Below, one piece after another: positions 22,472 through 33,659 of a stretch of 64,000 bases of DNA. The position numbers were made by a program, and so were the translations under genes. The notes under the pieces were generated by a model. That model did no database searches. It was given only the letters and a program-made list of their open reading frames with translations, and was not told where the DNA came from. Numbering within the stretch: position 1 is the first letter of the stretch; each line of letters opens with the position of its first letter. The stretch comes from Rhipicephalus microplus (taxonomy: Eukaryota; Arthropoda; Arachnida; Ixodida; Ixodidae): NCBI RefSeq assembly GCF_043290135.1, contig NC_134701.1:207098101-207162100 (forward strand), given 5' to 3'.

Positions 22472-24304
22472 ATGGCGGCCGCTAACGTGGTTACGGGCTA
22501 TGATCCTACCTCAAGCCAAATGCTGTCCATGGAGATTTCATCCTCCGAAAACACTATGCCATCAGAAGACGAATACCTTGACGACATGGTGAGACTGTGG
22601 CAACGCAAGCAAGCGAAATCGAAGTCTGCGTCTCAACAACAACGAGACGCCACGGCGGGCCACCATTCCCCAGCCTTGCAAGGAACGCCGGCGCGCCATC
22701 CCTCCGGTGGTGTGCCTACCTCTGCTCCGTCATCGCAGCCAGCGAAGCAACGCAAGTGGTGTCCGCGTCAAACTCCTCGCCTCTCTCGCGACGACTACAC
22801 CGTAGTAGTGAAACCTCGCGTTCCCTGCGAGCTACGCACATTTGTCCCGGCCGATCGCGCGGGCGACGCCATCCGCAGCTACCTCGGCGACCAGACTACC
22901 ACGCAAATTCAAGTGTGGCCAATCTGGGAACAGAACATCTTGGACTGTAGCACCACCATTTTGCCTATGGCACAGCGACTCCTCGGGGACTTCCAGCTGC
23001 AAGTGGGGGATCAGCAGCTGCCCGTTCGAGGCCACGCCAAGGCACCAGGGGATACATGCAAGGGCGTCATCAATGTAAACCCTGCTGAAAGCCCGGAGAA
23101 GATAAAGTCTGAACTGTATTGGCCTCAAGGTACTATCCTTGCGGTCCGCAAACTCGGAGATTCCGCGGCGGCGGTGGTGACTTTCGAGGGCACGAAGTTA
23201 CCCCGCTTCCTCTTCTACCACTGCGTGGCGACGTATATCCGCGCCTACAAGAAAACGGACCCTGTATGCACCAAGTGCGGTACCATCGGTCATCGACCAC
23301 CTCAGTGTCCTCACGCCGCTCCAACCCAGTGTGCCAAATGTGGAACCCCCGCACCTGCAGGTCTCAATGCCCACGACTGCCACCCCAAGTGCCTCCTCTG
23401 CCACGGCGCCCACGAGACTGGGACCAGTGGCTGCACGGCAAAATACCGAAAATATCGGAAACGCACGCAGCCTTCAACATCTCCTCGAGGGACCACCTCA
23501 TGTTCGTCACAGCCAGACAGCAGCACAAACCTGCATCATTCGGCTCCACCACTCCACGCCGACTCTCAAGCATTCCCACCGCTCGAAGCACCAGCGGCGG
23601 TACCTCAGGTGAGCAGTTGGGCAGGGAAAGCTGCTTCTAAGCCTCTCTCACCCCCTTCTGTCGATCCTCCTTCTCCCGAACTTGCGGCCCTTCGCCAGCA
23701 AGTTGCGGCACTTCAAAAGAAAAATTCTCTTTTAACTAAACAACTCGAACTCTTAAATAAGAGACTTCAACCCCAACAACAGTGTACTGCAAGGCCATCC
23801 GGTATTGCCTCCTCTGTCCAGGCGGCTACGCCAGCTACGTCCAAGCTTAGTCCTCGCGCTAAGTCCACTCCCAATAAACCGCCGGTTCAAGCAGCCATGT
23901 GTACTCCAGCACTCGGAACCGGTGGCACATCTACTCCAGAAGATTTTGAGGCTCCTGGGGCACCTCAGGTTCTCTTGCCCGCTAACCAAACTCTCCCTAG
24001 CGAAGAGCACACCCCGCGCGTAGAGGAACGCCTCACGCGCGTCGAAGCTTCGATTAATCACCTCCTCACCAGCTTCTCGGTCCAACGCATAGTAGTAGAG
24101 GTTACCCAGGCTATTCAAGCCTGGGCAATCACCCAGTTTCAACCCAAGGCATCGCGTTCCCGCTCCGGCTCGGTGAGCAGTGAGGGTACAGCTCCACGGC
24201 GTCGTCGTAAGGTGGCTACCACCACCCCACCATCGAACAATCCGGCCTCCGTGCCCCTCTCTGCCTCTGAGGATTCCGAGCGGGACATGGAGGACCAAAT
24301 ATAA
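22472..24304 (+). CDS. element B ORF1, zinc-knuckle gag-like protein
   Basis: An open 610-codon frame from ATG 22472 (MAAANVVTGYDP; context GCGATGG is favourable). The N-terminal third is low-complexity Ser/Pro/Gln. The core (FVPADRAGDAIRSYL, DTCKGVINV, VTFEGTKLPRFLFY) is the conserved ORF1 fold region and closely resembles element C. Three zinc knuckles lie at about residues 263-330: CTKCGTIGHRPPQC (CX2CX4HX4C), CAKC...HDC and CLLC..AH......C. A leucine-rich coiled coil (LAALRQQVAALQKK, LLTKQLELLNKRL) sits at about 405-435 and a basic tail (PRRRRK) near the C-terminus. The protein should bind element RNA and multimerise. It is the only complete ORF1 here and could still be expressed. Confidence 0.88.
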   Translation: MAAANVVTGYDPTSSQMLSMEISSSENTMPSEDEYLDDMVRLWQRKQAKSKSASQQQRDATAGHHSPALQGTPARHPSGGVPTSAPSSQPAKQRKWCPRQTPRLSRDDYTVVVKPRVPCELRTFVPADRAGDAIRSYLGDQTTTQIQVWPIWEQNILDCSTTILPMAQRLLGDFQLQVGDQQLPVRGHAKAPGDTCKGVINVNPAESPEKIKSELYWPQGTILAVRKLGDSAAAVVTFEGTKLPRFLFYHCVATYIRAYKKTDPVCTKCGTIGHRPPQCPHAAPTQCAKCGTPAPAGLNAHDCHPKCLLCHGAHETGTSGCTAKYRKYRKRTQPSTSPRGTTSCSSQPDSSTNLHHSAPPLHADSQAFPPLEAPAAVPQVSSWAGKAASKPLSPPSVDPPSPELAALRQQVAALQKKNSLLTKQLELLNKRLQPQQQCTARPSGIASSVQAATPATSKLSPRAKSTPNKPPVQAAMCTPALGTGGTSTPEDFEAPGAPQVLLPANQTLPSEEHTPRVEERLTRVEASINHLLTSFSVQRIVVEVTQAIQAWAITQFQPKASRSRSGSVSSEGTAPRRRRKVATTTPPSNNPASVPLSASEDSERDMEDQI

Positions 24305-24321
24305 AACCTAGGACAGTCACG

Positions 24322-27300
24322 ATGGCTACCAATCGTACGTCCCGTTCAAACATTGCGTCTAAATTCGAGATCATACAGTGGAACCCTGGAGGCTTCGGGA
24401 ACAGGCGAAAGCGTTCACATCTTTCCCTTTTCTTCAGCTCACTTGGCTGTCAGCTGGCCGCCTTGGCGCTCCAAGAATCTGGCCCTGCTCCATCCCTTTC
24501 TGGATACTGCTCCTATGTAGGCGGCGCCACCACATGCCTCCTCGTGCATAAAGCTTACACGGCGATACAAATCGACCTCGATCTGGATCTTCCTTACGAC
24601 TACTGCATGATATCAGTGCTGTCTAAGCGGAGGGGCCAACCATCAATACATATCTTAAACGTGTACTGTCCCCATCGCCTTGCGAGGGCTTCGTTTGCGC
24701 ATCTCTTCCATCGGGCACTGCGTATAGCGGCCCGACAACCACTGGTGATTGTCGGGGACTTTAATGCCCCCAGCCCTCACTGGGGTTACCACGACGAGAA
24801 GGCCCGGGGCAGAGAGCTCAAGGAGCTCATTTCCTCGCTGAGCCTGACGCTTCTTACCGATCCGGCACAACCCACACGTTCCGGCAACTCGGTCAAGCGA
24901 GACACATGCCCCGACCTCTCCCTCACCCGTCACATCCGCGATGCTACATGAGAAAATTTAGGCGAAAACCTAGGCAGCGATCACTTTTTACTCCGCATTT
25001 CGTTCACACCGCGGCAGAAAATGCGCCAACACTGGAGCCAAGCCCGTCTTACCGATTGGACTCACTTCAGAATGCAACCATTCCCCGCCGGCCTCTCCTC
25101 GACCGAATATGCAGCATGGGCATCATACGCTTTTCATATGAAACAAGCGAACACTCGCACCCTTGAAACCTCTAATTTGACTCCTGCAATCAATCCACAC
25201 CTCCTACATCTTTGGCACGCTCGCCGCGGGCTCATAAGGCACTGGAAACGCAACAAACTTAATCGGAAACTTCGCGCTCGCATTGAGGCGCTCACTGCAG
25301 AGGCGGCCGCATACTCCGCACAACTTTCCGATGCTAACTGGGCTGAAACCTGTTCGAAGGCTGCAAACCAGATGAGCTCTAAGAGTGCGTGGCGACTCTT
25401 TAGAAGCCTTCTCGATCCCTCCACCACCAGGGGAGAAACGCAACGCCAGCTCCACCGTGTTCTGCATGCATTTCAGGGCACTACGGATGAACTCGCGCGA
25501 GAACTTTGTGACCGCTACATCTGCCGCACAATTGATCCCTCAGGCCCAGCATATACGTATTCCGGCGCCCCTAACACCGACCTCGACGCCCCATACACGC
25601 TTTCTGATTTACGATTTGCATTCACGAAAATGCGACAGGGCACGGCCCCTGGACGCGACGGAATCACAGTATCGCTCCTGGCAAATCTTCCCGACCAAGC
25701 ACACCTCTCGCCACTCCAGCTTATAAATTCGATATAGGACGGTTCTCCGCTTCCAACGGAATGGACCACATCGGTCGTGACATTCATTCCCAAATCGGCA
25801 AAGTCCGTTAGTATTGAGGCACTGAGACCCATCTCGCTTACGTGTTGCGCAGGCAAACTCATGGAAACCATGGTTCGCGAACGCCTTTCCGCCTACTTGG
25901 AGGCCAGGAGCACCTTTGCCGACACGATGGTTGGCTTTCGCCCGCATCTGTCGGCGCAGGACGTCCTGCTCCAGCTTCAACACGATATCATAGAGCCGAC
26001 TACTATGCTCCATAACGATAAAGCCGTGCTCGCTCTCGATCTCCGCGGGGCGTTCGACAACGTCAAACACAGCACTATACTCACTAACCTATCTACCACA
26101 AACTGCGGGCAGAATACTTTCAACTACATTCGCGCCTTTCTATCACATCGCACCGCGTTCATTCGCCTTAATTCTACCGAACACGGCCCGTACTTGTTAG
26201 GCACGCGGGGTACACCTCAAGGGGCAGTCCTGTCTCCTCTGCTTTTTAACCTGGCGATGATGAACCTCCCCTCTCTTCTAAGCGAGGTCGAGGGAATACA
26301 ACACGCACTATATGCGGACGATATCACAATCTGAACCAACACCGGCTCCTTAGCGCAAATCGAGAACGCCTGCAAAAGGCTGCCCTTCTGGTGGACACCT
26401 ACGCAGGTTCATGCGGCCTGGAGTGCTCTCCAGCTAAATCGGCTCTTCTTTCAGTCTCTCCGCTACCGCCGCCTCAAATTTTTCTTCCGTCCGGGCCCGT
26501 CCCGTCAGTGCAAAATATTCGGGTTCTTGGCCTTCACCTCACATCGTCCTTGGATCCAAAGGGCACAATAGCAGGCCTCAGACGCACCAGCGAACAGGTG
26601 AGCCGCATGATACGGCGAGTTTCTACCAAGTGCGGCGGCCTCCGCGGGTCTCAGTCCCTCCGATTGGCCCACGCGTTTGTGACCTGTCGCGTCCTCTACG
26701 CCTTGCCTTACCTTCGCCTGCGTCGTCGACACGAGCACCAGCTGGACGTCCTTCTTCGTTCAGCATACAAACGCGCTCTGGACCTACCTATTGCAACTTC
26801 CAACAGCCGATTCACGGCTCTGGGGGTACACAACACCTTTGCAGAGATGCGCGAAGCTCATCGCGTTAACCAAATCAATCGACTGTTGCAGACGCCTTCA
26901 GGGCGCCGTCTTCTACACAGACTTGGCCTTAACCCGATATCTGACCAAGACCCTCTGCAGCCGGTACCAGAGCTCTGGCGTCAAAAGCTATGGGTGGATA
27001 CTCTACCCCGTAATATGAACCCTGACCTCCATCCTGGCCGTAGACTAGCACGCGCCGCGGCCCTTCATACGCGACACTCCGATCGTCCTGGTGTTTTCTA
27101 CGTGGACGTCTCGGGTCCCTCCCCCTCGGGTCACTTCACGGCTGCCGTGATTACGGAGGGCAAACACGTAGATGGCCTCTCCTTTCGAGCAGACACAGTA
27201 ACGCACGCTGAAGAGGTTGCCATAGCTTTGGCCGCCTCTCACCCTGCCTCACGCACCATCCTGACGGACTCACGCTCGGCCTGTTCTCAGTACCTTCAGG

Positions 27301-27869
27301 GTTCCATTGCTCCGCTGGTGGCTAGCCTACTACAGGCAGCCTCTTGGCGCTTTAACCCTCATTCCATTCGTATAGTGTGGACCCCAGGCCACTCGGGCCT
27401 GCCCGGCAACGAGGCGGCAAATGCCGCTGTCCGCGCTTCTCCTGTCCGGGCCGTTGCCCCTCCATGTCCCGTGACGGAATCTGGCAATACCAACCTGACG
27501 CGCTTTCGCGAAATTTCGGCTTATTACCGGGCTTCGCGCCGCCTCTACCCGGACCCCGCAGGCGGTTTGGAGAAAGCGGACGAACGACTGCTACGCCGCC
27601 TGCAGACGAACAGCTTTATCAGTCCGGCGGTCGCCAGGCACTTTTTGCCGGAAATCAATGGCACCTGCTCGACCTGTCATGTGCTCGCCGACACATATCA
27701 CGTCGTAGCATCGTGCCCAGTTAATCCCGTCCCTTTCTCATCCCCTTTTCCTATCCCAACTAGAGAGGCTTGGGAGGAGCACCTGCTCGGCTGCTCTACC
27801 TTGGCTGCACAACGCTCCTTGGTGGAGCGTGCACGGGCAGCTTCCAGCTCCACTGGCGTCCCGGAATAG
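24322..27869 (+). pseudogene. element B ORF2 (endonuclease, RT, RNase H), three stops and one frameshift
   Basis: Endonuclease: EIIQWNPGGFG, LALQESGPA (Glu), IVGDFNAPSPHWGY, GSDHFLL. RT: GTAPGRDGIT, EALRPISLT, VGFRPHLSA, LALDLRGAFDNV, RGTPQGAVLSPLLFN, YADDITI at 26311-26331. RNase H from about 27100: FYVDVSG, HAEEVAIALA, ILTDSRSA, WTPGHSGLPGNEAANAA; the usual fourth Asp position is Asn. A CSTCHVLADTYHVVASCP zinc motif follows at about 27670. Stops are TGA 24949, TAG 25735 and TGA 26332; each sits where relatives have Trp. Between 26334 and 26391 the frame shifts, after which 492 codons are open to 27869. The mutation load is low, so inactivation is fairly recent. Confidence 0.88.
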
Positions 27870-27989
27870 GGTCTTGTCACTCTAGCACGCCGATGGGCCA
27901 CGTCGGCACTCTCTAGTAGACTTTTTCTGAAATAAATGTTTTTTACCACACCACCACCTCTTTAGGAAGAAAGAATGCTGCGCGGCCGA

Positions 27990-28256
27990 CAGGACTTTAT
28001 GTCGCAGAAGAAGGCTGTGAAGGTGCTCCTGCGCTTCTTGCGTTCAACCGGCCTGTCCAAACGACTGTGACCTGAACTGCCTGAATGTGTGCGCATGTGT
28101 TTTTTTTGTAATTTATTTTATATCTCTCTATATCTATCCTCTTTCCGACCCTTTTCCCCACTTCCGTACATGGTAGCAAACCAGTTCATCTAGGTTAACC
28201 TCCCTGTCTTCCTTTTATTTATTTCTCCCTCTCTCTTTCTCTCTCTCTCTTGGTAC
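27990..28256 (+). repeat. LINE 3'-UTR-like relic ending in (CT)n
   Basis: Pyrimidine-rich sequence (CCTCCCTGTCTTCC, TTTCTCCCTCTCTC) with TTTATTTTATATC and a terminal CT-repeat at 28215-28250. It resembles the 3' end of another LINE rather than a gene. No coding frame is linked to it. Confidence 0.35.
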
Positions 28257-28456
28257 AATATTGGACTAACAATCAAAACATCCCATACAGATTATATCTC
28301 TAGTGGGAAACAAAGTTTTTTTTTGATGATGCTTTTGGCAGCCCTCACCAAAAAGAGAAGCATGTGGGAGGTCCTGGCCAAAAAGAATGGAGGAACAAAT
28401 GCCATGAATTAATAAATCAAGCCTTGCAAGTTAAGGCAGCAGTGTTACATTGATAA

Positions 28457-28780
28457 TTAAAGGAGCCCTGCAACGTTTTTTGAGCATGCTCAGGAAACGC
28501 TGCCGACCGGTCGAGGCTCCCGAAACCACGGGAGCCATATATTATAACGCATTACGCACTCTAGAATTTACCATAGACGCTAAGTGTCCGTGAAAAATTG
28601 CTGTCTATTCTCCCGACAAATGACGCTGCCGGGTTAAAAAACACTGCGTCACGGACCTAGTGTCAGCCAGTGGCTGATTTGGGCATGATGCACTCGGTCG
28701 TTACTGGGGCCACCGCGAGAGGCCATGAACTGCTCCCACGTTCACGTGTGATTGCACTGAAAAGCCGTGCATTCGAAGAA
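28457..28780 (+). mobile_element. one end of a TTAA-flanked repeat (MITE-like)
   Basis: TTAA followed by AGGAGCCCTGCAACGTTTTTTGAGCATGCTCAGG. The same terminus occurs at 38508 (TTAA-AGGGCCCTTGCGACGTTTTTT) and, inverted, at 39186. The opposite end was not found here, so this is a fragment and its right edge is arbitrary. Confidence 0.45.
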
Positions 28781-29111
28781 AAGAAAACGGCAAAAAGTGC
28801 TGAAGCTCGGGAAGCGCGCGTGATACATTCATTTCCTTTCTCAGTGCCATCCCTACCTCAGCCTTCAGCGCTTTTGTACGGACGAGAGAAGAGAGATAGA
28901 AATTGCAGCGTGTGACAAATATTTGAAACTGCGCTCGTACAGGACCAATTTCAGAAAGCTTTGTGCCGTTGAACTTGAGTGGGATTGAGCTCTATAAGTG
29001 AGTGCATTCCACGGATACTTGGGAAAGTTAACTCTAGAAATTAGGTTACGCAGTAGCAGCAAGCACTGCCACGATCAGCCTTGTTTCCAGTGGGATTTAC
29101 ATTTTACGCAG

Positions 29112-29351
29112 GCCCCGCCACGATGGTCTAGTGGCTAAGGTACTCGGCTGCTGACCCACAGGTCGCGGGATCAAATCTCGGCTGTGGCGACTGCATTTCC
29201 GTTGGAGGCGGAAATGTTGTAGGCCCGTGTACTCAGATTTGGGTGCACGTTAAAGAGCCCCAGGTGGTCGAAATTTCCGGAGCCCACCATTACGGCGTGC
29301 CTCATAATAATATGGTAGTTTTGGGACGTTAAACCCCAAAAATCAATCATT
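29112..29351 (+). mobile_element. tRNA-derived SINE (family 1), well preserved
   Basis: The head GCCCCGCCACGATGGTCTAGTGGCTAAGGTAC carries the A box (TGGTCTAGTGG), and GGTCGCGGGATCAAATC the B box. The body runs through TGGGTGCACGTTAAAGAGCCCC, AGGTGGTCGAAATTTCCGGAG and TAGTTTTGGGACGTTAAACCCC and ends in CAATCATT. Total length is about 240 bp. Transcription would be by RNA polymerase III from the internal boxes; spread depends on LINE enzymes in trans. I did not find a convincing target-site duplication. Confidence 0.85.
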
Positions 29352-30095
29352 AAATCACATATGCGCGACAGTCCTTCCTCGATTCCCTCACGGCCATGCA
29401 TTCTGCGAGCCTATGCTGCGTTGGCTACGCATTATCTATAATGCACAGAGCACCACTCAACCTGACTGCGTTGCCAAGGGCTATATATGTAGTAGTGTGA
29501 CCATCAACCATAGTTTGAATTGCGCGAGTGCGCCACTTCCTTTCGTTTGCCTATTACTGTAGAGAAAGCCATCGAAATATTAAGTTTGCACCAAAGACTT
29601 TTTTACTTTGTCACTGCAAAACCTGCGTGCGTGGTCATATGTGCATGTGCACCATATCTACTGCACAATTATTGCAAAATAGTTATTGCAGAAATATTGC
29701 ACAACAATTTATAAGAACTGATAGTAAGATTAATTCCCGAGGTCATCATTTCAACCATACGCGTAGCGGCGATTCGCGCCCTCGTGAGTGAATATTGGAG
29801 CATGGAATACAAATATGAATGAAGCGAATTGAAAGAGAAAAAAAAAGCTGAAACTCAGCATTTTCGTCCAAGGACAACCTAATTCAATCACTGCTCTGGG
29901 CATAATAAGAGCTCCGACAGTGTGATTGAAAGCCGAGATGAATAAATGGACAGTCGCGTACAATGCCAGGGAATTTTTCTAATTAAGCTTTCGGAGGGCG
30001 GCGGGGCTGTCGGTGCCCGGTGCTTGAAATTTCCAGAGTGGTCGATCATATGAACTATCTATGCACATTCGAGGACCGTCTTTTAAAGCCGTCTT
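29352..30095. other. no gene seen
   Basis: AT-rich, non-coding, with only short frames that lack domains. Confidence 0.45.
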
Positions 30096-30096
30096 T

Positions 30097-30482
<386 letters not shown>

Positions 30483-30497
30483 TTACTGTCTATTAGA

Positions 30498-30500
<3 letters not shown>

Positions 30501-30568
<68 letters not shown>
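30501..30568. repeat. (AT)n followed by (GA)n
   Basis: An AT run at 30501-30538 passes directly into a GA run at 30541-30568 at the tail of the next SINE copy. Confidence 0.95.
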
Positions 30569-30570
<2 letters not shown>

Positions 30571-30793
30571 AGTGTACACTTAAAGGCTCGTTTTTCTGTG
30601 TTTTACAGAATCTTAATAAGATCGAACAGACAATAATGCCCAAATAGTATAGGAAAAGTTATTACACCAAATTGTGATGTAAATCACAAGAAAGAAAAGT
30701 GGTTGAAAAGATAACTTTCCGTGAGCAGGCACGGAACCTGCGACCTTCGAATAACTCATTCGACGCTCTACCACTGAGCTACCCTGGCGGCTA
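30568..30793 (-). mobile_element. tRNA-derived SINE (family 2), complete copy
   Basis: On the minus strand the element begins with GCCGCCAGGGTAGCTCAGTGGTAGAGC (A box) and continues to ATTCGAAGGTCGCAGGTTCCGT (B box) and TGCCTGCTCACGG. The body ATCTTTTC-ACCACTTTTCTTTCTTGTG and TGTCTGTTCGATCTTATTAAG leads to a tail in (TC)n/(TA)n. Other copies lie at 30203, 31012, 31337 (head only) and 60561. It resembles a tRNA but has no foldable acceptor stem with its partner, so it is not a working tRNA gene. Confidence 0.8.
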
Positions 30794-30915
30794 TCCCCCC
30801 AGCCACTTTATTGGGTATATCTGAGAATTTAAACGTGGGAGTGTAAGTCAGCGCCACATGTAGCCATGGTAGTGAGTGAGGCACACACTTTATGAGCCTA
30901 TTTGGCGTCACGTAG
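30794..30915. repeat. left arm of an inverted repeat (partner 31213-31336)
   Basis: CAGCCACTTTATTGGGT, AGTCAGCGCCAC-TGTAGCCATGG and TTATGAGCCTA-TTGGCGT match the reverse complement of 31213-31336 in order. Together with the SINE heads beyond each arm the matched region is about 180 bp per side. Confidence 0.7.
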
Positions 30916-31011
30916 CACGTGAACCTATTTCGAGCTGGCTTACGACCAATTGTTCCTCGTATACAACCTAAAGACACCAAGTCTGCCAGTACAAGACCCT
31001 TGTTAATGAAT

Positions 31012-31181
31012 AAGGAAAGAAGGGTATACTTAAGACTCATTTTTCTGTGTTTGACACAATAATAATGAGATCTAACAGACAATAATGCCATGGAAAGTAT
31101 AGGGGAAGTTATTATACCGAATTGTAATGTAAACGTCAAGAAACAAAAGTAGATGAAAGATAACTTGCCGTGAGCAGGAAC
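31012..31181 (-). mobile_element. SINE family 2 copy inside the inverted repeat, head lost
   Basis: AAAGAAGGGTATACTTAAGACTC, GACACAATAATAATGAGATCTAACAGACAATAATGCC and GATGAAAGATAACTTGCCGTGAGCAGGAACC match the body of the 30568 copy. The tRNA head is replaced by a short palindrome (GGAACCGGTTCC). Confidence 0.7.
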
Positions 31182-31212
31182 CGGTTCCTGCTCTCGGCCA
31201 GCTCACGATTCC

Positions 31213-31397
31213 CGCTCACGCCAAGTAGGCTCATAAAAAGTGTGCCACACTCACCGCCATGGCTACAGGTGGCGCTGACTGACACTCCCATGTTTGCATT
31301 CACATATACACCCAATAAAGTGGCTGCGTGATAGCTGCCGTGGTAGCTCAGTGGTAGAGCATCGAACGCGTTATTCGAAGGTCACAGGTTCGGTATG
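31213..31397 (+). repeat. right arm of the inverted repeat with a SINE family 2 head
   Basis: 31213-31336 mirrors 30794-30915. It is followed by GCTGCCGTGGTAGCTCAGTGGTAGAGC and ATTCGAAGGTCACAGGTTCGGT (31337-31397), the tRNA-like head in plus orientation, after which the SINE body is missing. Confidence 0.7.
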
Positions 31398-31485
31398 TAT
31401 ATATAGACTGTAGCCGAACGAAACTGTTCTCACGGAGGATCTACTTCACCACACTGTACAGCTGCTTTGGTCACATGCCATGCCT

Positions 31486-31680
<195 letters not shown>

Positions 31681-31849
31681 TATGCGTGTTTTGTGTGTGA
31701 GAGCATATACGTTGTGCGCGCTACTAGTAGCACATCTTGGCTGATCATCAATGTTTCTTTTGCAGTAAGTGATCGAGTTACGACGTGCAGTGCATACTGC
31801 TTTTACACGAAAGCCAAATGACAGCTGTTCCACAATAAATTGCTCCACT

Positions 31850-33388
31850 TTGTGCTGACACTCATGTTCGCACCTTTCTTCACATTTTGATTCTTCCTTG
31901 CATTTTGGAAGAGATGGGTTGTAAAAGTGGCAGCCTGCATTTTTTATTTCATGCTAGAGAACTGGTGCGCTTGGAATGATGAAAAAATGTTATGGCATCG
32001 CATGCGAAATGTCGAGTATATTACGTGGTTATCACTAGAGATTTCCGTTTTTTTTAATTCTTGGTAAAGCTGGTAGGAAAGCCACGACAAAGAACACGAA
32101 GCTGACGAAAAAGCACCGTAATCGCTTATACGCGCCTATAGTTTCTGAGCCATTCTTTTATGTGGAATTTCATTTTAGCCTATTGTATTTTTTTGAAGAA
32201 CAGGCAACAGACTCTTTACTGTTGAGTTGCGAGCCTGAAGGCTGTAGTTTTCGAGCTCAGGTGTTTTCTTTGTTCTTTTAAACGCTCCCCGCTTTCTCGG
32301 CTCTGTCTCTGCTGAGCTAAACGAAAGCTTGGAGGATCTCTTGAATTGTGTCCTCAGAGCCGTAAATTGAATTGGCGAAGTTCAAGAAATCTCTGCGCAG
32401 GAACAAATCGTAACGCTGAAGTGCTTTAACAAAAAAGCGTCCTTATTTTTTTTTTTAACGGGTCGTTCTTTCGTAATCAGAGACGTGTCGAGCAAGCCGG
32501 CAGAATGGAAAGGCCTATATCAGATCCTCTTTTCTGTATCAAAAGGTCAGTGTATTATTAAATTAGTATTAGTTTACGATGTTGCCGTGCGTCAAATTTA
32601 GTCTAAGCTGTCGAACTATGTGTTAGTGTTGCGAAATAAATATCCCGCTATGATACTGCCCTTACAATGCACTTAGGAAGATTTTGTATCAAGATTGTGT
32701 TTCCTACTCTGTAATTTTTGGTTGTCTTTTAGCCCTGAAATACAGTCTCGGCAGGCATACTGGAGCTAATTTTATGTAATTTAGGCCAAGCTGTCTTGAA
32801 GTGAGCTGTTTTTAGAAAAATATGTTGCATCGTTTGCTGCACTGATGTATAGTCTCCATATTGTTAAATTCCGTTGATTTTTTTGTAGCTGTCACGCAAA
32901 CAGTTGTATAAATATTTCGCTTTCAGTTTGATGCGAAGCAGCTGGTGTTTTTAGTTTTCATAGTATCTTTCGTTATGCTCACGCAACATATTCAACCCTT
33001 ATAACATTCAACCTTTAAAACCTGGCAAAGAACTTAACACCGCAATGTTCGATGTATCTGATTCTAGAACCTCTTCTATCTTATATTCGCCCACAAAACC
33101 CGTTATTCGGCAAAAATGAACAAGGACAGGTTGTGAGAACCTTGGAATAACTTGTAGAATACGCGACTTGAATAGTAGTAAGTTCTAGGAAGTCACAGCG
33201 CAGCTGAGAGAATGAAATGGAAACACACAACCCAGGCGAGCATGTCACGTAATTTTGGTAACTGTCTGGGTCACGCCGTGCTTTTTATTGCTATGAACAG
33301 ACTCACCGAGATCAAAGTCTTACTTGAGCAGTGTTACTCCAGAATCAGTTGACTGCACAGATAAGCGCATAGTAGAGATAGCACAGTT
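31850..33388. other. no gene seen
   Basis: AT-rich non-coding sequence with no frame of 60 codons or more. No splice-bounded coding stretch could be recognised. Confidence 0.5.
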
Positions 33389-33400
33389 TTCTGTTATACA
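33389..33400. repeat. target-site duplication, left copy
   Basis: TTCTGTTATACA, repeated exactly at 33647-33658 on the other side of the SINE. Confidence 0.9.
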
Positions 33401-33646
33401 CTGATTGATGATTGATATGTAGGGTTTAATGTCCCAAAACCACCATATGATTATGAGAGACGCCGTAGTGGAGGCCTCCAGAAATTTCGACCACCTGGGG
33501 TTCTTTAACGTGCACCCAAATCTGAGCACACGGGCCTCAGCATTTTTGCCTCGATCGAAAATGCAGCCGCCACAGCCGAGAATTCGATACCACGACCTGC
33601 GGGTCAGCAGCCGAGTACCTTAGCCACTAGCCCACCGCGGCGGGGC
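33401..33646 (-). mobile_element. tRNA-derived SINE (family 1), complete, with perfect 12-bp duplication
   Basis: On the minus strand: GCCCCGCCGCGGTGGGCTAGTGGCTAAGGTAC (A box), GGTCGTGGTATCGAATTC (B box), then the family body (TGGGTGCACGTTAAAGAACCCC, GGTGGTCGAAATTTCTGGAG, GGTTTTGGGACATTAAACCC) and a short ATC-rich tail. It is 246 bp long and flanked by the same 12 bp on both sides. The exact duplication fixes both ends of the family and indicates a recent LINE-driven insertion. Confidence 0.93.
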
Positions 33647-33658
33647 TTCTGTTATACA
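33647..33658. repeat. target-site duplication, right copy
   Basis: TTCTGTTATACA, identical to 33389-33400. Confidence 0.9.
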
Positions 33659-33659
33659 T

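Larger units (their letters stand above)
22390..27960 (+). mobile_element. I-type LINE, near full length (element B)
   Basis: ORF1 (22472-24304) is intact; ORF2 (24322-27869) follows after 17 bp and carries three stops and one frameshift. The 3' UTR is about 90 bp and holds AATAAA (27930) followed by TGTTTTTTACCACACCACCACC, which looks like the ACC-type tail of such elements. It is clearly less decayed than element A directly upstream. The 5' UTR, if any, is short or shared with the end of element A (22260-22471). Confidence 0.85.

Noticed and set aside
22832..24298. Long frames antisense to element B ORF1 (up to 181 codons)
   Set aside because: They are shadows of the GC-rich ORF1 coding strand.
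30720..30793. A tRNA gene on the minus strand
   Set aside because: A and B boxes are present but the acceptor stem does not pair, and the same head occurs in several repeat copies. It is a SINE head.
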